Positions 44,573 to 53,897 of a stretch of 64,000 nucleotides of DNA are shown in pieces. The DNA is taken from NCBI RefSeq assembly GCF_042684665.1, contig NZ_JBHULY010000016.1, forward strand, positions 244,938-308,937, given 5' to 3'. This DNA comes from Jejuia rubra. Lineage in GTDB: Bacteria > Bacteroidota > Bacteroidia > Flavobacteriales > Flavobacteriaceae. Position numbers and translations under genes: made by a program. A model generated the notes under the pieces. The model did no database searches. It worked only from the letters and a program-made list of their open reading frames with translations, and had not been told where the DNA came from. How positions within the stretch are numbered: the stretch's first letter is position 1; the number at the start of each line of letters is the position of its first letter.

Positions 44573-44911
44573 TTAATAAACGGACTCTTTTCCAAAGTGC
44601 TTAGTTAACAAGTAATATACCACTGCTCTGTATTTGTTGCGATTAGATTGACCATATTGATCCATCACCTTGACAATCGCACCATCTAAATCATCACCAT
44701 CGCTCAATCCTAATTTTCCTTTAAGGAAGTTATTCTTAACAGTTTCCAACTCAGATGAATCCGACCCTGAAACAGTAGATGCATCGGCATTATAAATTGA
44801 TGGCCCACAGCCAATGGTTACTTTGGTCAATAAATCCATATCGGCACTTACACCACATTTCTCTTTTAAATCTGCAGCGTATTTTGCAATAAGCTCGTCA
44901 CGTTTACTCAT
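44573..44911 (-). CDS. DUF2853 family protein
   Basis: 112 residues, acidic, soluble. It starts MSKRDELIAKYAADLKEKCG and ends NKYRAVVYYLLTKHFGKE, matching the DUF2853 family, a small helical protein of unknown function found in many Proteobacteria and Bacteroidota. It is monocistronic with a strong terminator just downstream. No role can be read from its neighbours. Confidence 0.8.
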   Translation of the reverse strand: MSKRDELIAKYAADLKEKCGVSADMDLLTKVTIGCGPSIYNADASTVSGSDSSELETVKNNFLKGKLGLSDGDDLDGAIVKVMDQYGQSNRNKYRAVVYYLLTKHFGKESVY

Positions 44912-44999
44912 GATAAAAGTATTTTTTAAGGTTAATAATTATGATCTTTAAAGATAACTATTTTTTAGACACAGGGATTCTCGGCCGGTCACATTAACG

Positions 45000-46760
45000 C
45001 TATTTTATGAAATCAAAATAATTCAAAAGCACCCCGTCATTTATGTTCTTCGGCGTGAATATCTCCAACAGTTTTGGCTGTTCAGAAGCTTCATAAAATG
45101 AATTCAATTGCCCCTCCAGTTCCGAAACATTTGAAGCATATCCATATTCAAAATTATACATGTTGCACAAATGTTTGGCATCCAAACCATGGGTAGTTTC
45201 AAAATAAGTATCGAAATTCTCGGTGTTTTTATGCCCGGGCAGAATCCTGAAAATCCCGCCGCCCTGATTATTTATTAGGATAATCCTGAAATTCCTTGGA
45301 ATATGATTGTTCCAAAGGGCATTACTGTCGTAAAAGAAACTCAAGTCACCAGTAATAAAGGTAGTTTGTTTTTCGCTGGCAACGGCGCAACCAATTGCAG
45401 TTGAAGTACTCCCATCAATACCACTTGTTCCTCGATTGCAATATACTTCCAAGGTTTTATTCAAACTGAACAATTGCGTATAGCGAATGGCCGAACTATT
45501 TCCTACTTGTAAAACAGTATTGCTGGGTATAGCTTCCAGAACATTGTTAAAAACCGTGAAATCGCAAAACGGAATTTCATTTAAATACTGTTCGTGCTTT
45601 TTTAGGCGGTGGTGTCTTACTTTTTTCCAAGTTGCTTTATAGTCGCTTTTTTTATAATGGGTAATTTTGGGCAAAAACGACTCAAAAAACAATTGTGGTG
45701 TTGTTTCAATGTGTTTGGACAAACTGAAAAATGTATCGTTAGCCTTCTTTTCATCGATATGCCAATGTTCTTTCGGCCTGTATTTTCGCAATAGTGCTTT
45801 TATTTTTTTTGAAACAATCAAACCTCCAAAAGTCAATAAGATATCCGGTTGCAATGCCTTTTGCTCTTCTTCTGAAAGTGGTGCGATAATTTGGTCAATA
45901 CTCGGAAAAAAGCCCTTGTGGTGCAAATTTGAAGTGGTCTCGGTAAATACAATGACACTTTCATCCTTCGAAATTTCCTCGAGCCATTGCCTATCGATAG
46001 TATTGGGATCATTAGTCCCAACCAAAATCATCTTTTTTGATGCTGCCATCCATTCCTCAAAGCAATCTCGGAGCATGTGGTCATCAACAGCATTGTCAGG
46101 TTTAGCAATTTCAACAACTTCTGGAGAAACCGAAAGTGCATCCACTGTTTCATAAAGGGGTTCGTCAAATGGAATATTCACATGAACGGGCCCTTGCTTT
46201 AATTTAGCAAAATTGACAGCCTTGTTTAGCTCAATTTCATTGTGTTCTTGAATATCCTTTTGCAACCCCAAAAAACGCTCAAACCTGTTTTCCAAGTTTT
46301 TCATGATAGGCAAATCCTCGTGTACTGGTACGTTTTTCTCATCCTTTATGTCCAGTTTCAAATTAGCCGAATACATTATGTGATTTTCAAAAACGTTTCT
46401 TTGATTAATAGTCTGTCCGTCTCCAATCCCAATTAAGTGCTTAGGTCTGTCTGCCGATAAAACCATCAAAGGAATATCGCTGTAATACGCTTCGGCCACG
46501 GCCGGATAATAGTTGAGCAACGCACTACCCGAAGTACAGACCACAGCTATTGGTTCTTTTATGTGTTGAGCAATCCCCAAAGCGAAAAAAGCGGCACAGC
46601 GCTCGTCCACAATACTATAGCACTTAAAGAAAGGATCATTAGTAAAACCAATAGTCAGCGGTGCGTTTCGGCTACCGGGAGAAATAACTATGTTCTTTAT
46701 GTTTTTGGCTTTGCACAGGGCAACTACAGTCTGGGCAAGAGGGATTTTTGGGTATGTCAT
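45000..46760 (-). CDS. menD: MenD: SEPHCHC synthase of menaquinone biosynthesis
   Basis: 586 residues, thiamine-diphosphate enzyme adding 2-oxoglutarate-derived succinyl semialdehyde to isochorismate. N-terminal pyrimidine-binding domain with VISPGSRNAPL and FVDERCAAFFALG-like segment (here IVDERCAAFFALG). The C-terminal cofactor motif is TGDLSFFYDSNALWN. Length is normal. It lies 50 bases after menF and is probably in one operon with it and the thioesterase. It supplies menaquinone, the donor for NrfH and CydAB. Confidence 0.96.
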   Translation of the reverse strand: MTYPKIPLAQTVVALCKAKNIKNIVISPGSRNAPLTIGFTNDPFFKCYSIVDERCAAFFALGIAQHIKEPIAVVCTSGSALLNYYPAVAEAYYSDIPLMVLSADRPKHLIGIGDGQTINQRNVFENHIMYSANLKLDIKDEKNVPVHEDLPIMKNLENRFERFLGLQKDIQEHNEIELNKAVNFAKLKQGPVHVNIPFDEPLYETVDALSVSPEVVEIAKPDNAVDDHMLRDCFEEWMAASKKMILVGTNDPNTIDRQWLEEISKDESVIVFTETTSNLHHKGFFPSIDQIIAPLSEEEQKALQPDILLTFGGLIVSKKIKALLRKYRPKEHWHIDEKKANDTFFSLSKHIETTPQLFFESFLPKITHYKKSDYKATWKKVRHHRLKKHEQYLNEIPFCDFTVFNNVLEAIPSNTVLQVGNSSAIRYTQLFSLNKTLEVYCNRGTSGIDGSTSTAIGCAVASEKQTTFITGDLSFFYDSNALWNNHIPRNFRIILINNQGGGIFRILPGHKNTENFDTYFETTHGLDAKHLCNMYNFEYGYASNVSELEGQLNSFYEASEQPKLLEIFTPKNINDGVLLNYFDFIK

Positions 46761-46810
46761 TTAACTCTTAAAATCTAATTGTAAAAATAAGAAATAGCCC
46801 ATAAAAAACC

Positions 46811-47929
46811 TTACTTAAGGACCTTTTTCATTACAAGGGATTTTGAAACCGTTTCGGCCCATTCCTTTTCAGGATTAGAACTTTCGGTGATGCCACCACC
46901 AACGTAAATCATGGCTTTACCACCCTGTATTTGCATACATCGAAGATTTACATACAATTGTGTGGATGTCTTATTAAAGGTATAGGCACGGTTTTCAACA
47001 TTTCGCCTTCCGGTTCGCGGTCTTGAAGTGGTTTCAAAATTAAGCTCGCCCAAAAAACCGGTATAAAACTCGCGATTGTAATTTTCTTGGTCTAAAATGA
47101 ATTGTCTGGCATTCTCTTTAGGCACACCACAAACTGCCGGTGTGGGATGCAAGCTTTTTAACAGCCTCTTAAAATTCAAATCCTCCGGATTTAAAACACC
47201 TTTAACCAAGGTGTTTAAATGTAATAAATTGCCGGCTTTGACAGTCTCAGTTTCGGATACTTTTATGTTTTGAATATAAGGTTCAATGTTTTCCAAAATA
47301 AAATCGGTAACAAATTGTTGCTCCTCCAATTCCTTGGCTTTCCAAGTGACATCGGTTGTACCTTCAAAACTTTGGGTTCCAGCCAAGGACATCATTGAGA
47401 ATTGTCGTCCTTCAATTTTAAGTAAGGTTTCAGGAGTTGCTCCAAGCCAAAGCCCCACTTTTGGATGATGCCATAGATAAACAAAGGCAGAAGCATAGCT
47501 TGTCAATAAATTTTTAAAAATCAAAAATGGGTTGGCCGCCTCTAAGTTAACCTCTTCTTTTCTTGAAAGCACCACTTTTTTGAGTGCCCCCCTTTCAATA
47601 GCCTTCAATCCTTTTTTTACGAGTTCTAAATGAAATTCCCATTCCTGAGTACTAATATTAGATTCAAAAGAAAACTGTGTGTTCCCTGAAACATTTACAT
47701 AGTTTGAAATGGAAATAACTTCTGAAGTATTCAAAGGCAAAATAACAGCGTCTTTGGCTTCATCAAATGGTGAAAACACAAAACCTCGTTCTTCAAATGT
47801 TTCAACTCTATGAAGCACATCATCATTCTGAAGTATGGCTTTTACTTCAGTTCGGTTGGGTTTTCTATAAGCAACAAAGGGCAAGCCTGATTCAAATTGT
47901 TGCTTCAAACGGTTAAAAAAATCTTGCAA
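46811..47929 (-). CDS. menF: Isochorismate synthase (MenF type)
   Basis: 372 residues, chorismate-utilising enzyme. C-terminal catalytic domain with KKVVLSRKEEV, GATPETLLKIEG, LAGTQSFEG, LHPTPAVCGVPKE and YVGGGITESSNPEKEW, all typical of the isochorismate/anthranilate synthase fold. Its place three bases before... the thioesterase on one side and menD on the other assigns it to menaquinone rather than to a catechol siderophore: no dihydroxybenzoate genes are in the window. Confidence 0.94.
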   Translation of the reverse strand: MQDFFNRLKQQFESGLPFVAYRKPNRTEVKAILQNDDVLHRVETFEERGFVFSPFDEAKDAVILPLNTSEVISISNYVNVSGNTQFSFESNISTQEWEFHLELVKKGLKAIERGALKKVVLSRKEEVNLEAANPFLIFKNLLTSYASAFVYLWHHPKVGLWLGATPETLLKIEGRQFSMMSLAGTQSFEGTTDVTWKAKELEEQQFVTDFILENIEPYIQNIKVSETETVKAGNLLHLNTLVKGVLNPEDLNFKRLLKSLHPTPAVCGVPKENARQFILDQENYNREFYTGFLGELNFETTSRPRTGRRNVENRAYTFNKTSTQLYVNLRCMQIQGGKAMIYVGGGITESSNPEKEWAETVSKSLVMKKVLK

Positions 47930-47932
47930 TTT

Positions 47933-48358
47933 TTATTTTTTTCTGGGTAATGAAATGGTGGTCAGTTTACAAAGGCACACGAGATTATCAGCCTCGTCGG
48001 TAACTTTAATTTCCATTAATTGCGTAGTTCTTCCTTTGTGTATATAGCTAGCCCTTGCATAAATATAACCTTCTCTTACGCCCTTTAAATGGTTTGCTGA
48101 AATCTCTATACCTCGCACAAATACCTCATCCAAATCCATTAGAATCTCGGCTGCAAAACTACCAATGGTTTCTGCCAGAGCTACAGTAGCTCCTCCATGC
48201 AACACCCCTTCAGGCTGGTGCACTTTTGGCGTAACGGGCATTCGACCAATTACAAAATCTCCACCAAGGTCAACGATATCTATATCCAATAGTCCGATAA
48301 GATTGCCCTGCTTCATTTTATTAAATTGCTCAATGATGTCTGCTTTGGGTAATGGCAT
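47933..48358 (-). CDS. Hotdog thioesterase, PaaI/MenI-like
   Basis: 141 residues, single hotdog domain with the PaaI/YdiI signature VLHGGATVALAETIGSFAA. It lies three bases upstream of menF, so the likely role is hydrolysis of 1,4-dihydroxy-2-naphthoyl-CoA in menaquinone synthesis (MenI). This is inference from context, as the family also includes phenylacetyl-CoA thioesterases. It is the first gene of the menI-menF-menD group and starts 38 bases from the divergent GNAT gene. Confidence 0.83.
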   Translation of the reverse strand: MPLPKADIIEQFNKMKQGNLIGLLDIDIVDLGGDFVIGRMPVTPKVHQPEGVLHGGATVALAETIGSFAAEILMDLDEVFVRGIEISANHLKGVREGYIYARASYIHKGRTTQLMEIKVTDEADNLVCLCKLTTISLPRKK

Positions 48359-48396
48359 TGAATTCTTTTTTATTTTTAGGCTTGTAAAAGTACGAA

Positions 48397-48978
48397 ATGA
48401 CTATTACCCTTGAAAATACCCGTGTAAAATTATCGCCCTTAACCCTAAACAATTATCATCATTTGATTGAAATCGCCATGGAACCCAAACTGGTACAATA
48501 TTCACCCAGCAAAATTGATACTCCTGAGGATTTAAGACTTTACGTAAAAACTGCATTGGAAGCCCAAAAAAACAGGACCGCTATTCCTTTCATTATTTAT
48601 GACAAGGAAAAACAAATGTATGCGGGTTGTACACGTTTTGGACTCATTAATTGGCACAATAAAGTGCTACATATCGGCTGGACGTGGATCGGCAAAACGT
48701 TTCAAGGTACAGGCTTAAACGGGGAAATGAAATTCTTAATGTTGCAATATGCTTTTGAAAACCTAAAGTTTGACAAAGTTGAATTTCGTGTGGATGAACG
48801 CAACATTCGCTCAAGAAAAGCTGTTGAAAAATTAGGTGCTACCCTTGAAGGTATTTTGAGAAAAGACACACTAATGTTGGACGGGTTTAAACGAAGTACT
48901 TGTTGTTATGGAATGTTGAGGGAGGAATGGGATACGTTGAAACATACCATTTTCGCAGGGTTTAAGCCGTTTACCTAA
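48397..48978 (+). CDS. GNAT family N-acetyltransferase, RimJ/RimL type
   Basis: 193 residues. GNAT fold with the acetyl-CoA region near WIGKTFQGTGLNGEMKFLML and the RimL-like end DERNIRSRKAVEKLGATLEGILRKD. Proteins of this group acetylate ribosomal proteins, amino acids or antibiotics; the substrate is not predictable. It is divergent from the menaquinone group and stands alone. Confidence 0.83.
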   Translation: MTITLENTRVKLSPLTLNNYHHLIEIAMEPKLVQYSPSKIDTPEDLRLYVKTALEAQKNRTAIPFIIYDKEKQMYAGCTRFGLINWHNKVLHIGWTWIGKTFQGTGLNGEMKFLMLQYAFENLKFDKVEFRVDERNIRSRKAVEKLGATLEGILRKDTLMLDGFKRSTCCYGMLREEWDTLKHTIFAGFKPFT

Positions 48979-49083
48979 GACTTTAATTTTCTTTTGTATT
49001 CCATTTGTGGCATACCTGTGTTCCGCAAGAATGGAAAAGTGATTCCCATAAACATCTTTTACATTTGTGAAAGATAATTCAAG

Positions 49084-49947
49084 ATGAAACCAAAGCAGGA
49101 CAACAAATCATTTTATGCCGAGCGCCTCAATGTTATTATTGAGTACATCAATAATCATTTGGAAGAAAGGATTGATATTAAAACCTTAGCCGACCTTTCG
49201 CATTTTTCGCCGTTTCATTTTCATCGCATAAGCCGGGCGCTTTTGGGCGAACCTATCGGGAAATATATTGCCCGAATGCGCATTGAAACCGGGGCTAAAC
49301 TATTGCGATATTCCAATCAAACGGTTGAAAATATTGCTTACAGTGTCGGTTTTGAAACGCCATCCTCTTTTTCAAAAGCGTTCAAGTCTCATTTGGGCAT
49401 TTCGCCATCAGAATATCGAAAAAATAAATCATTAACAATCATTAAATCGAACATTATGGAAACACCAACATTGAACATCAAAACCCCAAAAATTCACGAA
49501 ATTGAAGAACAACAATGCCTTTATTTAAGGATGCAAGGCGCCTATCAAAATTTAGATTATGCGGGAGCCTGGGAAAAACTATGGGAACAGGTAAAAGCAC
49601 AAAAGTTGTTTACCAAGGGCATTCAACATATTGGATTGCCCTATGATGACCCTAATGTAACCGATGAGGAAAAAATTAGGTATGATGCCTGCCTCATTAT
49701 CCACAAGGACGCCAAACCGACAGGTAATATTGGAGTAAAAACTTTAAAAGGTGGCAAGTTTGCGGTATTTCTGTATCAAGGGTCTTATAAATATTTTGCT
49801 GAAGTCTATGACCACATTTTCAACGAATGGCTTCTTGATAGTGAACACGAATTACGAGACGAACCTGTTAGGGAACGCTATATCAGCCACCCTGACCGCG
49901 TAGCCGAGGAAAAGTTGAAAACGGAATTTTATATTCCCATAAAATAG
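49084..49947 (+). CDS. AraC family regulator with GyrI-like effector domain
   Basis: 287 residues. N-terminal AraC double helix-turn-helix (about 10-110: LADLSHFSPFHFHRISRALLG and ENIAYSVGFETPSSFSKAF). The C-terminal part (about 125-287) is the GyrI-like/SOUL-related effector-binding domain (CLYLRMQGAYQNLDYAGAWEKL, FAVFLYQGSYKYFAEVYDHI). This is the Rob/MarA-with-GyrI arrangement, used to sense small hydrophobic molecules. A TACATTTG promoter element lies at 49060-49067. It is intact, unlike the AraC remnant near 41 kb. Confidence 0.88.
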   Translation: MKPKQDNKSFYAERLNVIIEYINNHLEERIDIKTLADLSHFSPFHFHRISRALLGEPIGKYIARMRIETGAKLLRYSNQTVENIAYSVGFETPSSFSKAFKSHLGISPSEYRKNKSLTIIKSNIMETPTLNIKTPKIHEIEEQQCLYLRMQGAYQNLDYAGAWEKLWEQVKAQKLFTKGIQHIGLPYDDPNVTDEEKIRYDACLIIHKDAKPTGNIGVKTLKGGKFAVFLYQGSYKYFAEVYDHIFNEWLLDSEHELRDEPVRERYISHPDRVAEEKLKTEFYIPIK

Positions 49948-49964
49948 GAGACACTAAAAACCGG

Positions 49965-50852
49965 CTACTCAAGTTTTAGTTTATATGCCATCACCCTATT
50001 ATGAAAAAAGGTGGGCACTAACAAAGTTTGGGTGGCCGGAATATAATCGATATCCGCCGCATTAATTTTTTTATCACGAGTATCCAGCAATTGGGTTTTG
50101 CTCCAATCCTTTTGATTGATATAAAAAATCTCGCCCTGCCAACTGGATACTATAAAATCTCCATTTTCCAACCGGACTATACCATCACCATGACCAATTC
50201 CGGTAGTCAACGTTTTAAATGAATTATCCTGTGGGTTGTACAATCCAAAATTATGAGACCTGGAAGCCGCATAGAATATTCCCTCTTCTTGGTAAAGCAA
50301 GCCGTTCAGTCTTCCTAAACTGTCTTTTGCAACTAGTTTGACGCCATTCTCAACTTGATAGATGCCGTCACTATTTGAGCCAGAAACATAAACAGCATTA
50401 TCAGATACTGTGATGTCATTTAATTGTGGTGAGCCTTCCACCTTATACCTTGCTATCACTGTCTTTCTGTTAATATCAATTTCTACCACCTCATCAATAT
50501 CGCTAACATACAATTTACCATTCAAAATCCCCATGCCTTTTGGTCCACTAAGCCCTTCGGCCCATTTCAAATCCAAAATCTCTCCTTTAGTATTTAAAGT
50601 AGAAATGAAACCATTATTATCCTTCTCCCATGGTGAATTATTCACGTTGGTTACAAATATGGTTTGTGATGTTTTGTCGTAAAGCACAGCTTCGCAGGTG
50701 GTCAACAATGAATCCGTTTGCCATAGCATTTCCAATGAAGGCTTTGGCTCTACAATTTCCGGAACAAGGTCCACCTTGTCGGCGCCCTTTTTCTTGTTGC
50801 AGGACAGTAATAAAGTGAAGGTAAGAATGGTAAACAATAGTAAGCTTCTCAT
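49965..50852 (-). CDS. Beta-propeller lipoprotein, SMP-30/gluconolactonase-like
   Basis: 295 residues. Lipobox LLLSC with Cys18, followed by a short linker and a six-bladed propeller-like body (LYDKTSQTIFVTNVNNSPW, GLSGPKGMGILNGKLYVSDID, LNDITVSDNAVYVSGSNSDG, GIGHGDGIVRLENGDFIVSS). It resembles SMP-30/gluconolactonase-like propellers but lacks an obvious metal-site signature, so enzyme activity is uncertain. It is predicted on the membrane surface. Convergent with the AraC gene. Confidence 0.72.
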   Translation of the reverse strand: MRSLLLFTILTFTLLLSCNKKKGADKVDLVPEIVEPKPSLEMLWQTDSLLTTCEAVLYDKTSQTIFVTNVNNSPWEKDNNGFISTLNTKGEILDLKWAEGLSGPKGMGILNGKLYVSDIDEVVEIDINRKTVIARYKVEGSPQLNDITVSDNAVYVSGSNSDGIYQVENGVKLVAKDSLGRLNGLLYQEEGIFYAASRSHNFGLYNPQDNSFKTLTTGIGHGDGIVRLENGDFIVSSWQGEIFYINQKDWSKTQLLDTRDKKINAADIDYIPATQTLLVPTFFHNRVMAYKLKLE

Positions 50853-50966
50853 AATTCGGTTTTTAACTTATGGCAAATGAACAAATAATGGTTAACATTT
50901 AAATCGAACCGCTGTAAAAAGCTAAAAATCCCCTAAGATTGATCAGAAAACACTGAAAGATAGGAT

Positions 50967-52274
50967 TTATACCCTTTCAATTTTTGCGCCAATGGCACGC
51001 AAACGCTCATCGATGTTTTCATAACCACGATCTATCTGCTCAATATTTTGAATGGTAGATGTACCTTTTGCAGACAATGCAGCAATTAACAACGAAACGC
51101 CAGCCCTAATATCGGGTGATGTCATTGTTGTGGCCTTTAATGTCGATTTAAAATCATGTCCAATTACAGTTGCCCTGTGCGGATCGCATAAAATAATTTT
51201 TGCTCCCATATCGATCAATTTATCCACAAAGAACAAACGGCTTTCAAACATTTTTTGATGCACCAACACACTGCCTCTGGCTTGTGTTGCAACAACTAGA
51301 ATAATACTCAATAAATCCGGCGTAAATCCGGGCCAAGGTGCATCTGCAATTGTTAAAATGGAACCATCAATAAAGCTTTGGATTTCATAGCCATCTGTAT
51401 GCGCCGGGATATGAATATCGTCCCCCTGTTTTTCAACCGTGATCCCCAGTTTTCTAAACACATTGGGGATGACGCCTAAATCGTCCCAACTCACGTTTTT
51501 AATGGTAAGCTCACTCTTGGTCATAGCAGCGAGTCCAATCCAACTGCCTATTTCAATCATATCCGGAAGCATGGTGTGCTCGGTACCGCCAAGGTTATCC
51601 ACACCATCAATTACTAGTAAATTAGAACCTACACCACTAATTTTTGCTCCCATTCTATTGAGCATTTTGCACAATTGCTGCAGATAGGGTTCGCAGGCTG
51701 CGTTATAAATAGAAGTTTGACCTTCGGCCAAAACCGCAGCCATAACAATGTTTGCAGTTCCTGTAACTGAGGCTTCTTCCAAAAGCATATAAGTGCCTTT
51801 TAATTTTTTGGCCTCCACACCATAAAACTGTTCTTCTTTACTGTAGCCAAATTTGGCACCTAATTTTATAAGTCCTTCAAAATGGGTATCCAAACGACGG
51901 CGACCAATTTTATCACCTCCTGGTTTTGGGATATATCCACGGCCAAAACGCGCTAACAAAGGCCCAACAATCATAATGGAGCCTCTCAATCCGCGACCAT
52001 CAATTTTAAACTGATCAGATTCCAAATACTTCAAATCTAAATTGTCCGCTTGGAAAGTATATTTGCCTTTTGATATTTTTTCAACTTTAACGCCAAGTTT
52101 TTTCAGCAAACTGATCAACTTATTAACGTCTACAATATCCGGAATGTTGTTAATGGTAACTTTTTCTGGCGTGAGCAAAACGGCGCACAAAATCTGTAAG
52201 GCTTCATTTTTAGCACCTTGAGGCTGAATGCTTCCCTTTAGCTGGTGGCCTCCTTCAATTTTGAATGTTCCCAT
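50967..52274 (-). CDS. murA: MurA: UDP-GlcNAc 1-carboxyvinyltransferase, Asp variant
   Basis: 435 residues, first committed enzyme of peptidoglycan synthesis, transferring enolpyruvate to UDP-GlcNAc. N-terminal GSIQPQGAKNEAL and RGLRGSIMIVGPLLARFG match the family. The loop that carries the catalytic Cys of E. coli (C115 in PGGC) reads PKPGGDKIG here, with D121 (codon GAT). Asp at this place keeps activity and gives resistance to fosfomycin in Mycobacterium and Chlamydia. It is followed after 8 bases upstream by the DUF4290 gene. Confidence 0.96.
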   Translation of the reverse strand: MGTFKIEGGHQLKGSIQPQGAKNEALQILCAVLLTPEKVTINNIPDIVDVNKLISLLKKLGVKVEKISKGKYTFQADNLDLKYLESDQFKIDGRGLRGSIMIVGPLLARFGRGYIPKPGGDKIGRRRLDTHFEGLIKLGAKFGYSKEEQFYGVEAKKLKGTYMLLEEASVTGTANIVMAAVLAEGQTSIYNAACEPYLQQLCKMLNRMGAKISGVGSNLLVIDGVDNLGGTEHTMLPDMIEIGSWIGLAAMTKSELTIKNVSWDDLGVIPNVFRKLGITVEKQGDDIHIPAHTDGYEIQSFIDGSILTIADAPWPGFTPDLLSIILVVATQARGSVLVHQKMFESRLFFVDKLIDMGAKIILCDPHRATVIGHDFKSTLKATTMTSPDIRAGVSLLIAALSAKGTSTIQNIEQIDRGYENIDERLRAIGAKIERV

Positions 52275-52282
52275 AAATAGAT

Positions 52283-52912
52283 TTAGTGGCGTCTTTTAGA
52301 GCGGTTAGACCCTTTTTTCTTTTTATTGCTGTACTTGCTTTTGGGGCGCATCAAACTGCTGGAATCGGAAAGATCCTCTTCAGAATTTCGCAAATCGATT
52401 TTACCGTTAGAGAGTTCGTAAAGATGGTCGAAAATTACACCATCCTCCACGGTGTCTTTATTCCAGTTCAAAAAGCATTTTTTCATGTGGTTGGCAATGG
52501 TAAATACCAAGGCTTCCTTTAATTCACCATCCTCCCAGGTATTGGCCACATCAATCATCGTTTTGATATTGTTACCATAAAAGCGGTACTTAGGGTGATT
52601 TTGGGGATAATTTAAAGGTTCGGGGCGTTCAGAAAGCACTTCTTTCGAAGGTTTCGGAAACGGCGAATCCACATCCAATTCGAAATTAGACATGATAAAT
52701 AACTGATCCCATAACTTGTGCTGAAAGTCTGGCACATCCCTTAAATGAGGCTGTAAATTTCCCATTACGGAAATGATAGCTTTGGCCAATCGTTCACGCT
52801 CCTCTTTACTTTCTTGGCTTTTGGCGTAATTAATCATCTTTTGAAGATGACGCCCATATTCAGGAATTATCAAATGCTCCCGCTCGGTATTATATTCTAA
52901 ATTATCAATCAC
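52283..52912 (-). CDS. DUF4290 family protein
   Basis: 209 residues. Starts MIDNLEYNTEREHLIIPEYGRHLQKM and is helical through residue 165, with a very basic low-complexity tail rich in Lys, Ser and Arg. This is the Bacteroidota DUF4290 family, commonly just upstream of murA; function unknown. The basic tail suggests nucleic-acid or membrane contact (inference). Probably cotranscribed with murA (8-base gap). Confidence 0.82.
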   Translation of the reverse strand: MIDNLEYNTEREHLIIPEYGRHLQKMINYAKSQESKEERERLAKAIISVMGNLQPHLRDVPDFQHKLWDQLFIMSNFELDVDSPFPKPSKEVLSERPEPLNYPQNHPKYRFYGNNIKTMIDVANTWEDGELKEALVFTIANHMKKCFLNWNKDTVEDGVIFDHLYELSNGKIDLRNSEEDLSDSSSLMRPKSKYSNKKKKGSNRSKRRH

Positions 52913-52971
52913 AATAAAAGTGTAGTATTAAAATTCAATGAAGTTGTATGGGTGCAAAATACGAAAAAAAA

Positions 52972-53265
52972 CTAAAGGCTAATAACCCCTTTGATTTTTT
53001 CGGCTACCTCTTTGTACTTGCCAATTACGGCATCCGGATCCTTCATTTTTACATTGATGGACACGCTGGTATATTTCCCGTTTTTGGACTCCGTTGTAGT
53101 AATAACCGCGCCCATATTATCAAAAAGTGAACCTATTTTTTTTATTTCCGAAGTATCCGTCTTCACAATGAATTTATAAAGATATTCACTTGGCCAAAGC
53201 GCCGTATCGTAAAGTTGCGCCCTTAGTTTTTTATAAAATTCATCTTGATTTGAAGCCGTGCTCAT
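52972..53265 (-). CDS. DUF493 family protein (YbeD-like)
   Basis: 97 residues from ATG at 53265 (MSTASNQDEFYKKL); a 13-codon upstream extension is unlikely. The ferredoxin-like alpha/beta pattern, with YLYKFIVKTDTSEI and KYTSVSINVKMKDPDAVIGKY, matches DUF493/YbeD, an ACT-like small protein suggested to be regulatory. It lies 59 bases upstream of the DUF4290 gene on the same strand. Confidence 0.8.
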   Translation of the reverse strand: MSTASNQDEFYKKLRAQLYDTALWPSEYLYKFIVKTDTSEIKKIGSLFDNMGAVITTTESKNGKYTSVSINVKMKDPDAVIGKYKEVAEKIKGVISL

Positions 53266-53354
53266 AGTCCATTTTAAGGTGCAAAGATAAGGTTTCCTTT
53301 CCATTTTTTTTAACGCAATTAAATTCCGAATTTTACAATCAAATTTCAGTTACT

Positions 53355-53897
53355 TTGAAAGTAAAAAAAGTCGTCATCACCGGTGGCCCTGGCACTGGAA
53401 AATCCTCCATTATCCATGAGCTTGAAGAAAGGAATCATGTTTGCTTTGAGGAGATTTCGAGGCAAATCACACTTGATGCCCAAAAGGAAGGTATCGAGCA
53501 ACTTTTTTTGAGCAATCCTTTATTGTTCAGTGAGTTGCTTTTAGAAGGACGTATAAAACAATTTAGGAATGCCGACCACTTGGAAACTGAATTTGTTTTT
53601 TTTGACAGGGGCATTCCCGATGTTCTAGCCTATATGGATTATGCCGGTAATGCGTTTCCAGAAAATTTTGTCAATGCGACAATGCAGTCTGTTTACGATA
53701 CTGTTTTTATTTTAAAACCATGGAAAGCCATCTATAAAAGTGACAATGAGCGCTATGAAAATTTTGAGCAATCCGAAGAGATTCATCAGCATTTGCTAAA
53801 CACCTATTCCACATATAATTATAAACCGATTGATGTCCCCTTTGGAACGGTTGAAGCTAGAACCGACTTCATTTTAAAAACGCTTCATTTAAAATGA
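53355..53897 (+). CDS. AAA_28-type ATPase/kinase
   Basis: 180 residues starting at TTG 53355; no in-frame ATG is available before the P-loop. Walker A is VVITGGPGTGKSSII (about residues 6-20) and the Walker B-like FVFFDRGIPDVLAYMDYAG follows near residue 75. This is the AAA_28/NadR-kinase-like family of small nucleotide kinases of unknown substrate. Its stop overlaps the recQ start by 4 bases (ATGA), so the two are coupled. Confidence 0.8.
   Translation: MKVKKVVITGGPGTGKSSIIHELEERNHVCFEEISRQITLDAQKEGIEQLFLSNPLLFSELLLEGRIKQFRNADHLETEFVFFDRGIPDVLAYMDYAGNAFPENFVNATMQSVYDTVFILKPWKAIYKSDNERYENFEQSEEIHQHLLNTYSTYNYKPIDVPFGTVEARTDFILKTLHLK

Noticed and set aside
46811..47929. Isochorismate synthase as a sign of catechol siderophore synthesis linked to the NRPS
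   Set aside because: It lies about 13.5 kb from the locus and is directly between a thioesterase and menD, which assigns it to menaquinone.
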